A DNA stretch of 45,352 nucleotides from DATLGB01 sp038258425 (GTDB lineage: Bacteria; Actinomycetota; Thermoleophilia; Solirubrobacterales; Solirubrobacteraceae). The stretch covers positions 1 to 45,352 of the forward strand of contig JBBSPV010000031.1 in the NCBI GenBank assembly GCA_038258425.1, read 5' to 3'. The position numbers and the translations under genes are program-made. Of this stretch, positions 30,467 through 39,075 are shown one piece after another (the first letter of the stretch is position 1; each line of letters opens with the position of its first letter). Below the pieces are notes generated by a model that saw nothing but the letters and a program-made list of their open reading frames with translations, did no database searches and was not told the origin of the DNA.

Positions 30467-31732
30467 ATGGCTTCCCAGCGACACGTGACCGTCGGGGGCG
30501 TCCAGATCGGCGGGGGCGCGCCGGTCGTCGTCCAGACGATGACCAAGACCGAGACGGCGAACCTCTCCGCCACCATGGCGCAGATCCGCAAGGTCGCCGA
30601 CGCCGGCGCGGACCTCGTGCGCGTCGCCGTGCCGCGCGACAAGGACGTCGAGGCGCTCAAGACGATCGTGCGCGAGTCGCCGATCCCGATCATCGCCGAC
30701 ATCCACTTCAACCACACGCTGGCGCTGAAGGCCATCGACGCCGGCGCCCACTGCGTCCGCCTGAACCCGGGCAACATCGGGGGGCCGGACAAGGTCGCCG
30801 AGGTCGCCGAGCGCGCCACGGCCGCGGGCACGCCGATGCGCATCGGCGTGAACTCCGGGTCGCTGCCCAAGCACCTACACGCGCTGGAGCGCGAGAACCC
30901 GGTCGAGGCGCTCGTGACCGCCGGCGTGGAGTTCGTCGAGCTGATGGAGCGGCTGGACTTCGAGGACTTCAAGGTCTCCATCAAGTCGACGAACGTCCCG
31001 AACACGATCGCCGCCAACCGCCTGCTCTCCGAGCGCATCCCCTACCCGTTGCACCTCGGGATCACCGAGGCGGGGACGAAGTGGTCCGGCTCGCTGAAGT
31101 CGGCTGTCGGGCTCGGCACGCTGCTGGCCGACGGGATCGGCGACACCGTCCGCATCTCCCTCTCGACCTTCCACGCCGAGGAGGAGGTCAAGGTCGCCTG
31201 GGAGATCCTCAAGGCGCTCAAGCTCCGCGAGCGCGGCCCCGTGCTCATCGCCTGCCCGACCTGCGGACGCCTGCAGTTCGACATGGACACCGTCGTACAG
31301 GACATCGAGCGCCGCCTCGAGGCCTACGCCGACCCGATCGAGGTCGCCGTCCTCGGCTGCGCGGTCAACGGCATCGGCGAGGCGTCGCACGCGGACTTCG
31401 GCATCACCGGCGCCAAGGACGAGGGCCTGATCTTCTCCCGCGGCAAGCCGCTGCGCAAGGTCCGCACGGAGGACCTCACGGACGAGCTGTTCGCCGAGAT
31501 CGACAAGTACTACGCGTCCTCCAAGCAGATCCTCGTCGACGACGCCGCCGCCTCCGAGGGCGCCGAGTGGCTGGCCGAGATCGAGGCCGCCAACGCCGGC
31601 GAGATGACGCCGGAGCGGCTCGCCGCGCTCGAGAAGGCCAAGCAGGCCGAGCAGGCGGACGCCATGGACGCCGCGCTGCAGGAGCGCGAGACGGCCTCGC
31701 CGACCGCCGGCCGGCGGTTCACCCGGGCCTGA
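30467..31732 (+). CDS. ispG: (E)-4-hydroxy-3-methylbut-2-enyl-diphosphate synthase
   Basis: A 421-aa protein. TIM-barrel start with GGGAPVVVQTMTKTETAN, HFNHTLALKAIDAGAHCVRLNPGN, then the iron-sulfur domain with Cys263 and Cys266 (ACPTCGR), Cys298 and Glu305 (LGCAVNGIGEASHADFG). It reduces MEcPP to HMBPP in the non-mevalonate pathway using a 4Fe-4S cluster. About 55 C-terminal residues beyond the core are Ala/Glu-rich and helical. ATG 30467 is set by the near -10-like box and the domain start. In the canonical order ispG follows rseP; here two genes intervene. Confidence 0.95.
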   Translation: MASQRHVTVGGVQIGGGAPVVVQTMTKTETANLSATMAQIRKVADAGADLVRVAVPRDKDVEALKTIVRESPIPIIADIHFNHTLALKAIDAGAHCVRLNPGNIGGPDKVAEVAERATAAGTPMRIGVNSGSLPKHLHALERENPVEALVTAGVEFVELMERLDFEDFKVSIKSTNVPNTIAANRLLSERIPYPLHLGITEAGTKWSGSLKSAVGLGTLLADGIGDTVRISLSTFHAEEEVKVAWEILKALKLRERGPVLIACPTCGRLQFDMDTVVQDIERRLEAYADPIEVAVLGCAVNGIGEASHADFGITGAKDEGLIFSRGKPLRKVRTEDLTDELFAEIDKYYASSKQILVDDAAASEGAEWLAEIEAANAGEMTPERLAALEKAKQAEQADAMDAALQERETASPTAGRRFTRA

Positions 31733-31800
31733 GAGCCTCAGGTCTGACCCGGCGTCGGGCGTCCGCCGGCGAACCGGCGCGCCCGGCGGCGGCGGGCGGA

Positions 31801-31806
31801 TAGCGT
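31801..31806 (+). promoter_or_regulatory. -10-like box for the TPR fragment gene
   Basis: TAGCGT lies 9 nt before GTG 31816, the same box sequence used by the response regulator gene at 19206. Confidence 0.4.
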
Positions 31807-31815
31807 CCCGCCCAG

Positions 31816-32055
31816 GTGACCGATCCGGACGTCATCGCAGCGCTGCAGGAGGCCCTGGAGCGCGACGGGGGCAGCCTCGCCCTGCGCGTCCACCTCGCCG
31901 GGCTGCTGCTCGACGCCGGCCGGCCGGCCGAGGCGCTGACCCAGTGCGACCGCGTCCTGGCCGTCGCGCCGCGCGACCCCCTTGCGCTCGCCCTCCGCGT
32001 CCGCGCCGCCGCGGTCACGCCCGCGCTGCGGGTGCTGCCGGACGGCGCGCCATAG
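31816..32055 (+). CDS. Small TPR-like protein, possibly a truncated remnant
   Basis: A 79-aa product with one and a half tetratricopeptide-like helices (SLALRVHLAGLLLDAGRPAE, then ALTQCDRVLAVAPRDPLALAL). This resembles the N-terminal TPR part of larger actinobacterial AAA+ ATPases, which here stops at a TAG with no downstream ATPase. It could be a free-standing TPR protein or the surviving start of a deleted gene; the adjacent receiver-like remnant favours decay. The promoter and GTG start look intact. Confidence 0.5.
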   Translation: MTDPDVIAALQEALERDGGSLALRVHLAGLLLDAGRPAEALTQCDRVLAVAPRDPLALALRVRAAAVTPALRVLPDGAP

Positions 32056-32139
32056 AGGATGCCGCGGCGGGTCGGCGGCACGACAGGCCCACACGCCAAT
32101 GCGGGCGCCGTCGGCTACTCGCCGTCCTGTCGCCGGCCC

Positions 32140-32290
32140 GACAGCGGCCTGGCGGGCGTCGACGTGCCGGAGGTCCGTCGGCGGATCGGTGGCCGGTCCC
32201 GGTGATCATGCTCACCGCGTCCCGGGTCACCGGGTCCGCGGCGCGTCGCCTTGGCGCGAATGGGGTATGCCCCGACACACCGCTTCGAGG
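32140..32290 (+). pseudogene. Decayed receiver-domain-like remnant
   Basis: Frame 1 from 32140 reads DSGLAGVDVPEVRRRIGGRS and then stops. Frame 3 from about 32190 continues as WPVPVIMLTASRVTGSAARR, then LGANGV. Together these match the order of a response-regulator receiver: D-x-x-L-x-G-x-D-x-x-E-V-x-R-x-I, then PVIMLTA, then LGA-x-G. The N-terminal acidic pocket and the Lys are not recognisable. No intact gene is present between 32056 and 32317. Recognition is by eye and moderately weak. Confidence 0.35.
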
Positions 32291-32317
32291 CGGTTCGACG
32301 AGAGGAAGGGAACGTCC

Positions 32318-32884
32318 GTGATCTGGGTCCTGGTGGTGATCATCGTCCTGCTGGCCTGCGCGGTCGGCGCACTCGCGGTCAGGCAGCGCCGCTCGGCGCA
32401 ACTGCGCGAGGGGTTCGGCCCGGAGTACGACCGCACCGTCTCCGAGCGGGGTGACCAGGGCGCGGCGGAGGCGGAGCTGCGCGAGCGCCGCGAGCGGCGG
32501 CGCTCCTACGACATCCGGTCGCTGGACGACGCCGCGCGGGACCGGTACGCCGAGCGCTGGAACGCGACGCAACGCCGGTTCGTGGACCAGCCGGCGTCGG
32601 CGCTGGACGAGGCGGACGGGCTCGTGGGCGAGGTCATGCGCGAGCGCGGCTACCCGGTCGAGGACTTCGAGCAGCAGGCGGCGGACGTGTCCGTGGACCA
32701 TCCGACCGTCGTGGAGCACTACCGCGAGGCCCACGCCGTGTCGGCCGGCAGCGCGGAGACCGCGAGCACCGAGGACCTGCGGCGGGCCATGGTGCACTAC
32801 CGGGCGCTGTTCGACGAGCTCCTCGGAGCCGGCTCGGACGGTGGCGGGACCAACGAAACGCAGGACGTCAAGGAGGCCGGCTGA
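32318..32884 (+). CDS. Membrane-anchored protein of unknown function (pair member A)
   Basis: A 188-aa protein. One N-terminal membrane helix (IWVLVVIIVLLACAVGALAV) is followed by a charged cytoplasmic region: GPEYDRTVSE..., RYAERWNATQRRFVDQPASA, then LDEADGLVGEVMRERGYPVE, SVDHPTVVEHYREAH and STEDLRRAMVHYRALFDELL. GTG 32318 has AAGGG about 7 nt upstream; longer frames have no support. The family is common in actinobacteria but I know no function. It overlaps gene B (TGATG) and shares with it the RW-x-x-x-Q-x-x-FVD-x-P core and the STEDLR-x-A...YRA ending. Confidence 0.75.
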   Translation: MIWVLVVIIVLLACAVGALAVRQRRSAQLREGFGPEYDRTVSERGDQGAAEAELRERRERRRSYDIRSLDDAARDRYAERWNATQRRFVDQPASALDEADGLVGEVMRERGYPVEDFEQQAADVSVDHPTVVEHYREAHAVSAGSAETASTEDLRRAMVHYRALFDELLGAGSDGGGTNETQDVKEAG

Positions 32885-33516
32885 TGGAAGAGCGCGAGCA
32901 GAACCTGAGCACGAGGGACTTCGCGGGCGGTGGCTCGCAGTCCGACGCGCCACCCGAGCCCGCCGCCGAGCGGGCACCCGAACCGGCTGCGCCGCCCGAG
33001 GGCGAGGAGGCCCCGGCGGCCGACCAGGCCGTGGCGACCGACGCCGACGCCGTCCCGGTCGGGACCGAGGCGGGTGCTGAGGACCCCGACCGCGGCACCG
33101 ACCCGCGCCCGGCGGACGCGGGGCCGCCGTCGGAGCCGCCCGCCTCGGGGAGCCAGGCCGACGACGGCACGAGGGGCGAGCGCGCGGCCTCGACGGGGGA
33201 GATGGCGGCCGGCGGTGCCGGCAGCAGCGGCGGCGGGACCGGAGACACCGACGCGCTCCTGCCGGCCGACGAGAACACCGGGTTCCAGCGCCGCTGGGAG
33301 GATCTGCAGACGGGCTTCGTGGACGAGCCGCGGCGCACGGTCGAGCAGGCCGACGAGCTCGTGGCCCAGGTCATGCAGCGCCTGGCCGAGGGCTTCGCGA
33401 CCGAGCGGGAGCGCCTCGAGCAGCAATGGGGGCGGGGCGAGGACGTCTCCACGGAGGATCTCCGCATCGCGCTGCAGCGCTACCGGGCGTTCTTCCAGCG
33501 CCTGCTGTCGGCCTAG
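32884..33516 (+). CDS. Protein of unknown function related to its upstream neighbour (pair member B)
   Basis: A 210-aa soluble protein. Residues 1 to about 125 are acidic, Pro/Ala/Gly-rich and probably disordered. The C-terminal ~85 residues are ordered: FQRRWEDLQTGFVDEPRRTV, EQADELVAQVMQRLAEGF, then STEDLRIALQRYRAFFQRLL. This mirrors the same elements in the overlapping gene A, so the two are paralogous or partner proteins. No membrane segment. Its start shares bases with the stop of A. Function unknown. Confidence 0.75.
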   Translation: MEEREQNLSTRDFAGGGSQSDAPPEPAAERAPEPAAPPEGEEAPAADQAVATDADAVPVGTEAGAEDPDRGTDPRPADAGPPSEPPASGSQADDGTRGERAASTGEMAAGGAGSSGGGTGDTDALLPADENTGFQRRWEDLQTGFVDEPRRTVEQADELVAQVMQRLAEGFATERERLEQQWGRGEDVSTEDLRIALQRYRAFFQRLLSA

Positions 33517-33532
33517 CCGCGGCCCCGGTCCG

Positions 33533-33547
33533 GGCGGCGTGGCCGCC
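33533..33547. terminator. Short stem-loop between convergent genes
   Basis: GGCGGC (33533-33538) and GCCGCC (33542-33547) form a 6-bp stem with a 3-nt loop, 17 nt after the end of gene B. It lies in the 219-nt convergent gap before aceB, where nothing else is recognised. A bidirectional terminator is possible. Confidence 0.35.
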
Positions 33548-33735
33548 GCCTGGGCCGTGGCCCGATCGGTGCCCGCGGCCCGCGGGGGGCGCCGTCGCCG
33601 CCCCGGTACACGAGCCCGACCACGTCGTCGAGCGGGCCGGGTGGCGGTCCCGGCGGACCCTGACGGTCCGCGAGACCCACCACCCTCGGGAGGGACCGGC
33701 CGTGGTCGCGCTCGGCGTCCCCACGGGCGGCTGCG

Positions 33736-35349
33736 TCACCTCGCCGCCTGGGCGCCCTCGATCTCGAGCAGTCGCTCGTACGCGGGCAGGGTGAGGAACT
33801 CGAGGAACTGGTCGTCGCCCGAGAGCGCGACCTGCTCGAACAGCTCGCGCGAGAGCTCCGGCCGGCCCTCGCGCTCGAACCACTCGTCGTCGCCGATCTC
33901 GGCGCGGATCTTCTCGAGCTCCTCCGCGGCGACCTCGCGCACGAGGTCCGGGGTGACCGGGGTGCCGTCGTCGAGGGTGACGCCGTGGCGGATCCACTGC
34001 CACACCTGGCCGCGGGAGATCTCGGCGGTGGCGGCGTCTTCCATGAGCCCGTAGATGCCGGCCGCGCCGTTGCCGCGCAGCCAGCTCGAGATGTACTGGA
34101 TGCCGATGTTGACGTTCATGTGCAGGCCCTCGGCCGTGTGGCCGCCCTCCGTCTCGGACACGGCCAGCAGCTGCTCGGCGGTCGTCTGCACGTCGTCGCG
34201 GAGCTTGTCGAGCTGGTGCGGGCGGTCCCCGAGGACCTTGTCGAACTCCTCCAGCGCCGGGGCGACGGAGTCCGGGTGCGCGACCCAGGTGCCGTCGAAG
34301 CCCGCCTCGGCCTCGCGCTGCTTGTCCGACGCGACGGCCTCAAGCGCCCGCTGGTTGGCGTCGGGATCCGACCGGCTCGGGATGACGGCGCTCATGCCGC
34401 CCATCGCGTGCGCGCCCCGCCGGTGGCAGACCGCCACGACCTGCTCGGAGTACGCATGCATGAACGGCACGGTCATGCCGACGACGTTGCGGTCGGGCAG
34501 GACGAACTCCGGCCGCTCGCGGAAGCACTTGATCATGGAGAACAGGTAGTCCCAGCGGCCGGCGTTGAGCCCGGCCATGTGCTCGCGCAGCTCGTAGAGG
34601 ATCTCCTCCATCTCGAAGGCGGCGGGGATCGTCTCGATCAGCACGGTGCAGCGGCAGGTGCCGCGCTCGAGCCCGAGCTCGTCCTCGATGATCTCGAAGG
34701 CCCGGTTCCACAGGCGCGCCTCGAGGTGGGACTCGAGCTTGGGAACGTAGAAGTAGGGGCCCCAGCCGCGCTCGGCGAGCGCCTCGTGGTTGTGGCGCAC
34801 GTAGAGGGCGGCGTCCATCCAGGCTCCGGCCAGCGGCGCCCCGTCGATCTGCACGTGGCGCTCCATCAGGTGCAGCCCGCGGGAGCGCACGAGCAGCAGC
34901 GCGCCGTCCGGCTCCAGGCGGTACTCCTTGCCGTTCTCCTCGTGCTCGAGGGTCCCGCGGATGGCCTTGGAGAGGTTCACCTGCCCCTCGGCCATGTTCG
35001 CCCAGGTCGGCGAGTTTGAGTCCTCGAAGTCGGCCATGAAGCAGCGCGCGCCCGAGTTCAAGGCGTTGATGACCATCTTCGCGTTCGTCGGGCCGGTGAT
35101 CTCGACGCGGCGGTCCTGCAGGGCACCGGGCACGGGTGAGATGCGCCACTCGGGGTCCTCGCGGACCGCCCGGGTCTCCTCGAGGAAGTCGAGGCTGCCG
35201 CCCTCGTCGAGTCGCTTGCGGTTCTCCAGCCGCGCGCGCAGGAGCTCGACGCGGTCGTGGTCGAGCTCTGCGTGCATCCGCTCGAGCAGGCGCACGCTGA
35301 CGTCGTCGAAGAGGTCACCCGGATCGGCGGCCTTCAGCTCCAGGGTCAT
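33736..35349 (-). CDS. aceB: Malate synthase A
   Basis: A 537-aa protein, the usual length of malate synthase A. The family signature is complete: REHMAGLNAGRWDYLFSMIK. Also present are GPTNAKMVINALNSGARCF followed by MADFEDSNSPTW, and FDGTWVAHPDSVAPALEEFD. It condenses glyoxylate with acetyl-CoA to malate. It is the last gene of the glc operon; ATG 35349 overlaps the glcF stop (ATGA), so glyoxylate made by GlcDEF would be used at once. No isocitrate lyase gene is in the window. Confidence 0.95.
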   Translation of the reverse strand: MTLELKAADPGDLFDDVSVRLLERMHAELDHDRVELLRARLENRKRLDEGGSLDFLEETRAVREDPEWRISPVPGALQDRRVEITGPTNAKMVINALNSGARCFMADFEDSNSPTWANMAEGQVNLSKAIRGTLEHEENGKEYRLEPDGALLLVRSRGLHLMERHVQIDGAPLAGAWMDAALYVRHNHEALAERGWGPYFYVPKLESHLEARLWNRAFEIIEDELGLERGTCRCTVLIETIPAAFEMEEILYELREHMAGLNAGRWDYLFSMIKCFRERPEFVLPDRNVVGMTVPFMHAYSEQVVAVCHRRGAHAMGGMSAVIPSRSDPDANQRALEAVASDKQREAEAGFDGTWVAHPDSVAPALEEFDKVLGDRPHQLDKLRDDVQTTAEQLLAVSETEGGHTAEGLHMNVNIGIQYISSWLRGNGAAGIYGLMEDAATAEISRGQVWQWIRHGVTLDDGTPVTPDLVREVAAEELEKIRAEIGDDEWFEREGRPELSRELFEQVALSGDDQFLEFLTLPAYERLLEIEGAQAAR

Positions 35350-36536
35350 GCGGGGCCTCCTGAGATGGAACGGTGGATCAGCTCGAGCGGGTGGTAGACG
35401 GGCAGCGGCCTGCCGAGCTCGCGCAGGTGCGCCTGGAGCTGCAGCGTGCAGCCGGGGTTGGCGGCGGCGATCGCGTCGGCGCCGGTGTCCAGCAGCCATC
35501 GCGCCTTCTGGCGGCCGAGCTCGGCCGCCGTGTCGGGCTGGGTGAGGTTGTAGATCCCAGCTGACCCGCAGCAGATCTCCCAGTGGTCGGGCTCGACGAG
35601 CTCGAGCCCCGGGATCTGGCGCAGCAGCTCGCGTGGCTGGTCGCGGATGGCCTGCGCGTGGGCGAGGTGGCAGGCGTCGTGGTAGGCGACCTTGAGGGGG
35701 AGGGCGTGCCGGGTGGCGCGCGGCTCGTCGCCCGCGAGAAGCTCCGTGACGTCGCGGACCTTGGCCGCCAGCTCCGGGTTCTCCTTCATGCCCGAGCCGC
35801 AGCCCGCGGCGTTCGTGACGATCAGCTCGTCGCCGGCGAACGCCCGCTGCACGTCGCGCCCGCGCCCGGCGGCGGCGTCCGCCGCCCCCGCGTGCAGCTC
35901 GAGCGACCCGCAGCACTGCAGGTCGGCGGGCGCGTGCACGTCCCAGCCCTCGGCGGCGAGCACCTCGACCGTCGCGCGGTTGACGTGCGGGAAGTACGAC
36001 CGCTGCACGCAGCCCTGGAGGAAGCCCACGCGCCCGCGGGAGGCGCCCAGGGCGGGCATGACGTCGGGCAGCGGCTCGGTCTTCGGCGGCTTGTCCGGCG
36101 CCAGGCGGCTGAGCTCGCGCAGCTTCGGGATCGGGCGCCCGAGCCTCGCGAACGGCAGCAGCGGGATCAGCGCGCTCATGCGCCGGTGGTACGGGAACAT
36201 CTTGAGGATCACCCGGCGCTTGAGGCGCTCGGCGCGCGGGCGGACGTAGCGCGTCTCGATCTCCGTGCGCGCGTGGTTGACGAGCAGGTCGTAGCGGACG
36301 CCGGACGGGCACGCCGTGACGCACGCCATGCAGCTCAGGCAGCGGTCGACGTGGGTGACGAGCTCGGGTGAGAGCTCGCCGTCCTCGAGGCTGCGCATGA
36401 GCACGATGCGCCCGCGCGGCGAGTCCATCTCCTCCGACCACTGGTCGTAGGTCGGGCACGTCGGCAGGCAGAAGCCGCAGTGCACGCAGTCGTCGAGGAG
36501 GTCCCCGATTCCGCGCTGCTCGTCCTGGACGGTCAT
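35346..36536 (-). CDS. glcF: Glycolate oxidase iron-sulfur subunit
   Basis: A 396-aa protein. Two 4Fe-4S ferredoxin motifs near the start: CVHCGFCLPTCP and CLSCMACVTACP. Two cysteine-rich CCG domains follow: LQCCGSLELH and EICCGSAGIYN. This is the electron-transfer subunit of the membrane-associated GlcDEF glycolate dehydrogenase, passing electrons from GlcD flavin to the quinone pool. It starts 6 nt after the glcE stop and overlaps aceB by 4 nt. Confidence 0.93.
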   Translation of the reverse strand: MTVQDEQRGIGDLLDDCVHCGFCLPTCPTYDQWSEEMDSPRGRIVLMRSLEDGELSPELVTHVDRCLSCMACVTACPSGVRYDLLVNHARTEIETRYVRPRAERLKRRVILKMFPYHRRMSALIPLLPFARLGRPIPKLRELSRLAPDKPPKTEPLPDVMPALGASRGRVGFLQGCVQRSYFPHVNRATVEVLAAEGWDVHAPADLQCCGSLELHAGAADAAAGRGRDVQRAFAGDELIVTNAAGCGSGMKENPELAAKVRDVTELLAGDEPRATRHALPLKVAYHDACHLAHAQAIRDQPRELLRQIPGLELVEPDHWEICCGSAGIYNLTQPDTAAELGRQKARWLLDTGADAIAAANPGCTLQLQAHLRELGRPLPVYHPLELIHRSISGGPA

Positions 36537-36542
36537 GAGGAC

Positions 36543-37622
36543 TCAGATCCCTCCCACGAAGAGGCCCGGATTGCACTTGCGCTGCGGATCGAAGCGCGCC
36601 TTGACCGCGCGCATGAGGTCGAGCTCGGGCCCGGCGGGCACGCCCCAGGGGTCGAGCTTCCCGCGCACCCCGGCCGGCGCGTCGCCGACGACGACGGGAT
36701 GCGGCGCGAGCCGGGCGCGCACGTCGGCGACGACCTCGGCGCCGGCGCCGTCGGGTAGCGTCAGCCACGTCGTCCCGACCCCGGCGCGGCCCACGACGGA
36801 GGCGCCGGCGTCGCCGGCGACCGCGAGCACGCGCGCGAGCTCGCTCGGCAGGGCGGCGACACGCAGCACGACGCGGTCGGGGGAGCGTTGGCCGGCGCGC
36901 TGGGCGGCCCACAGCTCGTCGTCGTCGTCGACGACCTCGGCGTCCGCCAGCGCCCGGGCCCGCTCGCCGGCGACCGTGCCGCCGAAGCGGGCGAGCACTC
37001 CGCCGCCGCCGGCGTCCCAACGGAAGTCGAGCGCCTCGGCCTCCAGGGGCCGGTGGGCGAGCTCGAGCGCCCGGGCCTGCAGCGCCTGCGGGTCGTCGTG
37101 GCGGAAGCTCGCCGTGGCCGTCCGCTCCGGCTTGGGGTGCAGGCGCAGGCAGACCTCGCAGATCACGCCGAGCGTCCCGAAGGACCCGGCGGAGAGCTTG
37201 GGCAGGTCGTAGCCGGCCACGTTCTTGATCACCCGGCCGCCGCCGCGGGCCACGGAGCCGTCGGCCAGGGCGAGGGTGACGCCGATCACGAGGTCGCGTG
37301 GGGCGCCGTAGCGGTGGCGCAGCGGCCCCGAGTCGGCGCTCGCGACGACGCCGCCGAGCGTGGCGCCGCCGTCCGGGGGGTCCAGGGCGAGCATCTGGCC
37401 GGCCTCGGCGAAGGTCGCCTGCGCCGCCTCGAGCGGCACGCCGGCCTGCACGACGGCCGTGAAGTCGCCCGCGTCGTGGCTGACCAGGCGATCGAGGCCC
37501 GTGACGTCCAGCGGCTCCAGGTCCTGCACCGGGTGCCCCCAGGCGGCCTTGGTCCCGGCGCCGGCGATCCGGACCGGCCCGCCGTCGCGCAGGCGCTCGG
37601 CGAGCTCAGAAGCGCTCGGCAA
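36543..37622 (-). CDS. glcE: Glycolate oxidase FAD-binding subunit GlcE
   Basis: A 359-aa FAD_binding_4 (PCMH-type) protein lacking the full C-terminal domain of GlcD, as expected for GlcE. Landmarks: VRIAGAGTKAAWG, LDPPDGGATLGGVVAS, VIKNVAGYDLPKLSAGSFGT and the closing RFDPQRKCNPGLF. The only start at the domain boundary is TTG 37622 (L-P-S-A-S-E-L), 17 nt inside the end of glcD, with a strong Shine-Dalgarno GAGGAGG 6 nt upstream. Longer frames are antisense or out-of-frame shadows of glcD. Confidence 0.88.
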   Translation of the reverse strand: MPSASELAERLRDGGPVRIAGAGTKAAWGHPVQDLEPLDVTGLDRLVSHDAGDFTAVVQAGVPLEAAQATFAEAGQMLALDPPDGGATLGGVVASADSGPLRHRYGAPRDLVIGVTLALADGSVARGGGRVIKNVAGYDLPKLSAGSFGTLGVICEVCLRLHPKPERTATASFRHDDPQALQARALELAHRPLEAEALDFRWDAGGGGVLARFGGTVAGERARALADAEVVDDDDELWAAQRAGQRSPDRVVLRVAALPSELARVLAVAGDAGASVVGRAGVGTTWLTLPDGAGAEVVADVRARLAPHPVVVGDAPAGVRGKLDPWGVPAGPELDLMRAVKARFDPQRKCNPGLFVGGI

Positions 37623-39054
37623 CCCCGGCCTCCTCGAGCGGGTGGGGGCGGTAGACGCCGGGCACCTCGCCGCACAGGCGCGGGGTCGGCATGACCTTGC
37701 CCGGGTTCGCCAGGCCATGGGGGTCGAAGGCGCAGCGCAGCTTCTGGAACGCGGCGAGGTCGGGCTCGTCGAACTGCTTGGCCATGTGCTTCTTCTTGTC
37801 GTGCCCGACCCCGTGCTCGCCGGTGATCGAGCCGCCGGCGTCGAGGCAGACGTCGAGGATCGCCGCCGAGAGCTCGGCGGCGCGCTCGTAGTCCGCCGGC
37901 TGGTCGTAGCAGACGAGCGGGTGCAGGTTGCCGTCGCCGGCGTGGAAGACGTTGGCGACGCGCAGGTCGTACTCCTGCCCGAGCGCGTCGATGCGGTCGA
38001 GCACCTCCGGGAGCTTCGTGCGCGGGATGACGCCGTCCTGGACGAGGTAGGCGTGGGCCAGGCGGCCCATGGACGCGAAGGCCGCCTTGCGGCACTTCCA
38101 GAAGCGCCCGCGCTCGGCCTCGTCGGCGGCGACCCGGACGTCCGTGGCACCGTTGTCCTCGCAGAAGCGCACGACCTCGTCGAAGCGGGCCTCGCACTCG
38201 TGCTCGGAGCCGTCGAGCTCGACGAGCAGCGCGGCCCCGGTCTCCAGCGGGATGCCGGCGTGCGACATCGGCTCGGCGGCCTGGATGGTGAGGTTGTCCA
38301 TCATCTCGATCGCGGCCGGGATGACCCCGGCCTGGGTGATGGCCGACACGGCCTCACCGGCCTGCTGGGGCGAGTCGAAGAGCGCGAGCAGCGTGCGGAT
38401 GGCCTCCGGCACGGGGGAGACGCGCAGGGTGATGCGCGTGACCACGGCGAGCGTGCCCTCCGAGCCGACGAGGGCCCCGAGTAGGTCGAGGCCGGGGCGG
38501 TCGCTTTGCGGCCCGCCGACCTGGACCACGGTGCCGTCGGTGAGGATCGCCTCCAGGCCGGTGACGTAGTTCGTCGTGAAGCCGTACTTCAGGCAGTGCG
38601 CGCCCCCGGAGTTCTCCGCGATGTTGCCGCCGATCGTGCAGACGACCTGGCTCGAGGGGTCGGGCGGGTAGAAGTGCGTCGGCCCCACGGCGGCCGAGAC
38701 CTCGTTGTTCGTCACGCCGGGCTCGACGACGACGCGCTGGTTGTCCAGGTCGACCTCGACCACGCGGCGCAGCCGGCTCAGGGCGATGACGATGCCGTCG
38801 GACACCGGCAGGGCGCCGCCCGAGAGCCCCGAGCCGGCCCCACGGGCCACCCACGGGACCCCGGCCTCGAAGCACGCCCGCACGACGCGCGCCGTCTCGG
38901 CGGCGTCGGCCGGCAGCACCACGGCGCCGGGGGTCACGGCGAACTGCAGCAGGCCGTCGGACTCGTAGGTCTTGAGCTGGTGGGCCTGCGTGACGACGTG
39001 GGGCTCCCCGCAGATCTCGCGCAGCGTCGACACGAGCGAGACGGGGACCCCCAT
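37606..39054 (-). CDS. glcD: Glycolate oxidase subunit GlcD
   Basis: A 482-aa flavoprotein. FAD-binding domain with GVPWVARGAGSGLSGGALP, PDPSSQVVCTIGGNIAENSG and GSEGTLAVVTRITLRV; C-terminal FAD-oxidase domain with VANVFHAGDGNLHPLVCYD and GSITGEHGVG, the active-site histidines. It oxidises glycolate (or another 2-hydroxy acid such as D-lactate) to the 2-oxo acid; the neighbours glcE, glcF and aceB support glycolate. ATG 39054 has GGAGG 5 nt upstream. sodA is 26 nt upstream on the same strand. Confidence 0.93.
   Translation of the reverse strand: MGVPVSLVSTLREICGEPHVVTQAHQLKTYESDGLLQFAVTPGAVVLPADAAETARVVRACFEAGVPWVARGAGSGLSGGALPVSDGIVIALSRLRRVVEVDLDNQRVVVEPGVTNNEVSAAVGPTHFYPPDPSSQVVCTIGGNIAENSGGAHCLKYGFTTNYVTGLEAILTDGTVVQVGGPQSDRPGLDLLGALVGSEGTLAVVTRITLRVSPVPEAIRTLLALFDSPQQAGEAVSAITQAGVIPAAIEMMDNLTIQAAEPMSHAGIPLETGAALLVELDGSEHECEARFDEVVRFCEDNGATDVRVAADEAERGRFWKCRKAAFASMGRLAHAYLVQDGVIPRTKLPEVLDRIDALGQEYDLRVANVFHAGDGNLHPLVCYDQPADYERAAELSAAILDVCLDAGGSITGEHGVGHDKKKHMAKQFDEPDLAAFQKLRCAFDPHGLANPGKVMPTPRLCGEVPGVYRPHPLEEAGVAERF
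37629..37635 (-). promoter_or_regulatory. Shine-Dalgarno that fixes the glcE TTG start
   Basis: On the minus strand GAGGAGG is followed by 6 nt and TTG 37622. It lies in the coding end of glcD, so glcE can be translated by re-initiation. Confidence 0.6.
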
Positions 39055-39075
39055 GACGTCCTCCTACCCGGACGT

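Noticed and set aside
33736..37020. 1094-aa minus-strand frame suggesting a giant malate synthase fusion
   Set aside because: Only 33736-35349 is malate synthase; the upstream part is out-of-frame glcF/glcE. The real start ATG 35349 overlaps the glcF stop.
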